Assembly (NCBI GenBank): GCA_002490465.1
Contig: DKUB01000001.1
Span: 1 to 64,000, forward strand
Direction of reading: 5' to 3'
Length of the DNA stretch: 64,000 bases
Origin: Lachnoclostridium sp. UBA7215
GTDB taxonomy: Bacteria > Bacillota > Clostridia > Lachnospirales > Lachnospiraceae
The notes beneath the pieces were generated by a model. The model was not told where the DNA came from, made no database searches, and saw only the letters and a program-made list of their open reading frames with translations. The position numbers and the translations under genes were made by a program. Shown piece after piece: positions 61,221-64,000 of the stretch (position 1 is its first letter; every line of letters begins with the position of its first letter).

Positions 61221-63241
61221 AAACCATTATCAATTTCCTGCAGATGCTTTTTAAATTCCAGCATATGGTCCCGCAGGGTTGCTGCCAGCTCAAAATTCAA
61301 TTCTGCCGCCGCCTTATTCATTTTCTTTTTCATTCCCTGAATTGCTTTTTCTAATTCTTCCTTACTCATGGACTCCGGATCCTTTTCCGCCTCCATAATA
61401 TCTGTCTCCGCCTTTGATGAAATACGGATTAAATCCCGGACAGCTTTTTTAATCGTCTGCGGTGTAATTCCATGCTCATCATTGTAGTCCTGCTGAATTT
61501 TCCGGCGGCGGTTCGTCTCCCCAATCGCACGTTTCATTGAATCCGTTTCCATATCTGCATACATAACGACCCTGCCGTCAGCGTTTCGCGCCGCGCGGCC
61601 TATCGTCTGAATCAGGGAAGTCTCAGAACGCAGAAATCCCTCTTTGTCGGCATCCAAAATCGCCACTAACTGGATTTCCGGAATATCAAGTCCCTCACGC
61701 AGAAGATTAATGCCTACCAGCACATCAAATACATCCATGCGCATATCCCGGATAATTTCTGAGCGCTCTAACGTGTCAATATCGGAATGAAGATAACGCA
61801 CCCTCACCCCAACTTCCGTATAATACTTTGTTAAATCTTCTGCCATGCGTTTTGTCAGGGTAGTCACAAGGACTTTCCCTTTCTTTGCTGTCACACTGCG
61901 GATTTCGCCCAGCAAATCATCCACCTGCCCCTTAACCGGCCTCACATCAATTTCCGGATCCAACAGACCGGTAGGACGCAGAATCTGCTCAACACGCAGC
62001 AGCTCATGGCTCGATTCATAATCAGAAGGTGTTGCCGATACAAATAACATCTGGTTGATATGTCCCTCAAATTCTTCAAAGTTCAGCGGGCGGTTGCTCT
62101 TTGCTGACGGCAGGCGGAATCCGTAATCTACAAGTGTCGTCTTCCTTGACTGGTCTCCGGCATACATGCCTCTTACCTGAGGAATCGTAATATGCGACTC
62201 ATCGACAAGAATCAGAAAGTCGTCCGGGAAATAATCCATCAATGTCTGCGGCGTATCATCCGGTTGCAAACCATTCAGATGCATGGAATAATTCTCTATT
62301 CCGGAGCAGAAACCGGTCTCGCGGAGCATCTCTATATCAAAGTGCGTCCTCTCTGAAATCCGCTGCGCCTCTATTAATTTATCTTCACTTTTAAAATATT
62401 TTACTCTCTCTTTTAACTCTTCTTCTATCGCGTGGATGGCATATTCCATCTTCTCCGGTGATACCACATAGTGAGACGCCGGAAATACAACCATATGCTC
62501 TAACTGGGCAAGCGGTTCCCCGGTCAACACATCAATCTCCTGTATTCTGTCCACCTCATCACCAAAAAATTCCACACGAATTGCCTTATCCGTTGCAGAG
62601 GCGGGAAAAATCTCCACCACATCCCCCCGCACCCGGAAAGTGCCTCTGTGAAAATCCATATCGTTTCGCGTATACTGAATATCTATCAGCCTGCGTATTA
62701 CCTCATCGCGGTCCCGCATCATACCCGGACGCAGGGACACCGTCATATTCTGATAATCTATCGGGCTTCCCAGTCCATAAATACAGGATACACTTGCCAC
62801 AATGATAACGTCACTGCGCTCTGTCAGCGCTGCCGTCGCCGAATGGCGGAGCTTGTCTATCTCTTCATTGATGTCGGAATCCTTTTTAATGTAAGTATCC
62901 GTGGAAGGCACATAAGCCTCCGGCTGGTAATAATCGTAGTAGGACACAAAATACTCTACTGCGTTCTCAGGGAAGAACTCCTTGAACTCACCATATAGCT
63001 GAGCAGCAAGCGTTTTATTGTGCGCTATTACCAAAGTGGGTTTGTTAAGCTGCTGGATGACGTTTGCCATCGTGAACGTCTTGCCGGAACCCGTAACCCC
63101 CAGTAAAGTCTGGAATTGGTTGCCTTCCCGAAAACCTTTTACAAGGGCTTCGATTGCCTGTGGCTGGTCGCCTGTGGGCTTGTATTCTGAATGAAGTTTA
63201 AATATATTTTGTGTGATGAACGTTTTTTGTTCATTTTGCAC
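61217..63241 (-). CDS. uvrB: UvrABC excinuclease subunit B
   Basis: 674-aa damage-verification helicase of nucleotide excision repair. Family motifs: SEYKPTGDQPQAIEAL, Walker A GVTGSGKTFTMAN, the beta-hairpin YYDYYQPEAYVP, DEAD-like LVDESHIT, and a C-terminal UvrC-binding helix pair (residues about 630-670). The GTG at 63241 with GGAGG eight bases upstream is the likely start; the ATGs at 63256 and 63328 are poorer, and the latter lies upstream of the predicted start site. Confidence 0.96.
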   Translation of the reverse strand: MQNEQKTFITQNIFKLHSEYKPTGDQPQAIEALVKGFREGNQFQTLLGVTGSGKTFTMANVIQQLNKPTLVIAHNKTLAAQLYGEFKEFFPENAVEYFVSYYDYYQPEAYVPSTDTYIKKDSDINEEIDKLRHSATAALTERSDVIIVASVSCIYGLGSPIDYQNMTVSLRPGMMRDRDEVIRRLIDIQYTRNDMDFHRGTFRVRGDVVEIFPASATDKAIRVEFFGDEVDRIQEIDVLTGEPLAQLEHMVVFPASHYVVSPEKMEYAIHAIEEELKERVKYFKSEDKLIEAQRISERTHFDIEMLRETGFCSGIENYSMHLNGLQPDDTPQTLMDYFPDDFLILVDESHITIPQVRGMYAGDQSRKTTLVDYGFRLPSAKSNRPLNFEEFEGHINQMLFVSATPSDYESSHELLRVEQILRPTGLLDPEIDVRPVKGQVDDLLGEIRSVTAKKGKVLVTTLTKRMAEDLTKYYTEVGVRVRYLHSDIDTLERSEIIRDMRMDVFDVLVGINLLREGLDIPEIQLVAILDADKEGFLRSETSLIQTIGRAARNADGRVVMYADMETDSMKRAIGETNRRRKIQQDYNDEHGITPQTIKKAVRDLIRISSKAETDIMEAEKDPESMSKEELEKAIQGMKKKMNKAAAELNFELAATLRDHMLEFKKHLQEIDNGL

Positions 63242-63284
63242 AAATACCACCTCCATAAATCGAAAAGCTGTTCTTGCTTTTCCT

Positions 63285-63313
63285 AATATATCATAGTTCC
63301 ATCTGTTTGTCCA
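63285..63313 (-). promoter_or_regulatory. Promoter of the uvrB-uvrA operon
   Basis: On the minus strand, -35 TGGACA (63308-63313), a 17-base spacer and -10 TATATT (63285-63290). The predicted start near 63278 leaves a short leader to the GTG at 63241. Confidence 0.65.
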
Positions 63314-63321
63314 CTGTTTTG

Positions 63322-63335
63322 CGAACATTTGTTCC
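63322..63335 (-). promoter_or_regulatory. LexA (SOS) box upstream of uvrB
   Basis: On the minus strand GGAACAAATGTTCG matches the Gram-positive LexA/DinR consensus CGAAC-N4-GTTCG, with the core GAAC-N4-GTTC perfect. It lies 8 bases upstream of the -35, so bound LexA could block the uvrB-uvrA promoter. Confidence 0.8.
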
Positions 63336-63368
63336 GTCCCGATTTACTGTCTTTCAAAATAGGGCATA

Positions 63369-63408
63369 AAATAAGACACTCCAAACCAAAATCCAGAGTG
63401 TCTTATTT
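63369..63408. terminator. Bidirectional intrinsic terminator
   Basis: AAATAAGACACTC pairs with GAGTGTCTTATTT; the stem is perfect, with a 14-base loop. It separates the toxin-antitoxin genes from the uvr promoter region. Confidence 0.85.
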
Positions 63409-63448
63409 GTCTTTTTGAGTAAGTTACACACGTTCTGCATCCTCCCCC

Positions 63449-63859
63449 TCAAACATACATGATACATTCTTCATCATAAGCGGAAAGCAATGAATCATGT
63501 GTAAGGAATTTCATTCCTTCTGTTTTTGACTGGCAAATCAAAAGACGGTCAAAGGGATCATTGTGTTTGGTTGCACCATCTGGGCGTTGCAAAGAATCCA
63601 GTCCAAAAATATGACGGTTAAAAATCGGAAGAACCTTGTAGCCGTTATCTTCACAACCTTTTTCAAAAAGCCTCCCATCCACTATCATATCATTTGGTCT
63701 GATACTATGCTTTATCGCAACTTCCCAAACAGATACCGTACTATAATATATTTCATTATTTTCATCCATAAGAATTTTCTCTGCTTCTTTCGGCATCTTT
63801 GGATCATCCATCAATGCCCAGAGCGCTATATGCGTATCAATCAAGACTTTCACCATCAT
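63449..63859 (-). CDS. PIN-domain toxin (VapC-like ribonuclease)
   Basis: 136-aa PIN-domain protein, probably the toxin of a type II toxin-antitoxin pair. The acidic active site is formed by Asp8 (LIDTHIALW), Glu46 (VSVWEVAIK), Asp101 and Asp104 (HNDPFDRLLI). The pattern fits the Sll0205-type VapC branch. Its ATG overlaps the antitoxin stop (ATGA), the usual order of antitoxin first. RNA target unknown. Confidence 0.87.
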   Translation of the reverse strand: MMVKVLIDTHIALWALMDDPKMPKEAEKILMDENNEIYYSTVSVWEVAIKHSIRPNDMIVDGRLFEKGCEDNGYKVLPIFNRHIFGLDSLQRPDGATKHNDPFDRLLICQSKTEGMKFLTHDSLLSAYDEECIMYV

Positions 63860-64000
63860 TCCACCCCAAACATTTTTGCAATTTCATCATTGCATTCATC
63901 TATATCATATCCCTCTGCAACAAGTCTCTGCCCCTTCAGGCTGCCCATCCTGCGTGGCTTGCTCTGGTGTTCAGACGAACTTCCGACACTCTCCTTACGA
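63856..64000 (-). CDS. Antitoxin, C-terminal part (runs off the window)
   Basis: About 47 codons of the 3' end are visible, ending DEIAKMFGVE and overlapping the toxin start by four bases. The visible part is charged, with SKPRRMGSLKGQRLVAEGYD. It resembles the toxin-binding tail of Phd-like antitoxins that accompany this PIN class, but the DNA-binding half lies outside the window, so the family cannot be fixed. Confidence 0.6.
   Translation of the reverse strand, partial: RKESVGSSSEHQSKPRRMGSLKGQRLVAEGYDIDECNDEIAKMFGVE

Overview
The window looks like chromosome of an anaerobic gut-type Firmicute, most likely a Lachnospiraceae (Clostridia). This rests on moderate to low G+C, strong AGGAGG ribosome binding sites, a pyruvate phosphate dikinase, the M16C protease-era-yqzL-recO-glyS cluster, a HydG-type hydrogenase maturase, a free-standing AICAR transformylase paired with a PurO-type IMP cyclohydrolase, an ECF transporter and many lipoproteins. 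Species cannot be fixed from sequence reading alone. Most genes run on the minus strand.

Layout: 0.1-1.6 kb holds a LytTR regulator and GHKL kinase. 1.8-6.3 kb is an accessory patch: a lipoprotein operon, a serine-recombinase scrap, a retropepsin-like protease with a small partner, hypothetical genes split by a probable frameshift, and a 5'-truncated Dam-type methylase. 6.4-9.2 kb is ppdK with a structured leader. 9.3-17.1 kb carries a DUF4234 gene and the operon M16C peptidase, era, yqzL, recO, glyS and a C39-like protein. 17.2 kb is a divergent cold-shock gene. 17.5-22 kb is hydG followed by two tandem MutS-type ATPases. 22.4-32.7 kb has a polysaccharide deacetylase and an efflux operon: an AI-2E family permease, three HlyD-type lipoprotein adaptors, an FtsX permease and two ABC ATPases, one with an AbrB-like tail. 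A LysR regulator diverges from it, with an operator-like dyad between the two promoters.

33.8-36.3 kb encodes a secreted esterase and an SGNH hydrolase. 36.3-38.2 kb completes IMP synthesis. 38.3-43.7 kb is an ECF uptake operon (S, duplicated A, T, a DUF4430 lid-like protein) with a ParA ATPase and a DUF6465 protein. 43.8-45.7 kb is ptsI/ptsH, where HPr has Arg instead of Ser at position 46. 45.8-48.9 kb is an OmpR-type two-component system with an exported PepSY-like protein. 49-57.7 kb is a long unit headed by an FMN riboswitch: ribD, ribE, ribBA and ribH, then with only 6 bases between genes moxR, DUF58, DUF4129, a HAD phosphatase and a CaCA antiporter. 57.8-63.3 kb is uvrB-uvrA-yfbR behind a LexA-type box, and the window ends in a PIN-toxin module whose antitoxin is cut by the window edge.

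The least explained parts are the hydG/MutS pair, the three-adaptor efflux operon with an AbrB-tailed ATPase, the ppdK leader, the retropepsin module, and the 18-base-period dyads before yqzL. No CRISPR array, rRNA, tRNA, intact prophage or intact insertion sequence was seen, and no gene-free stretch exceeds 300 bases.
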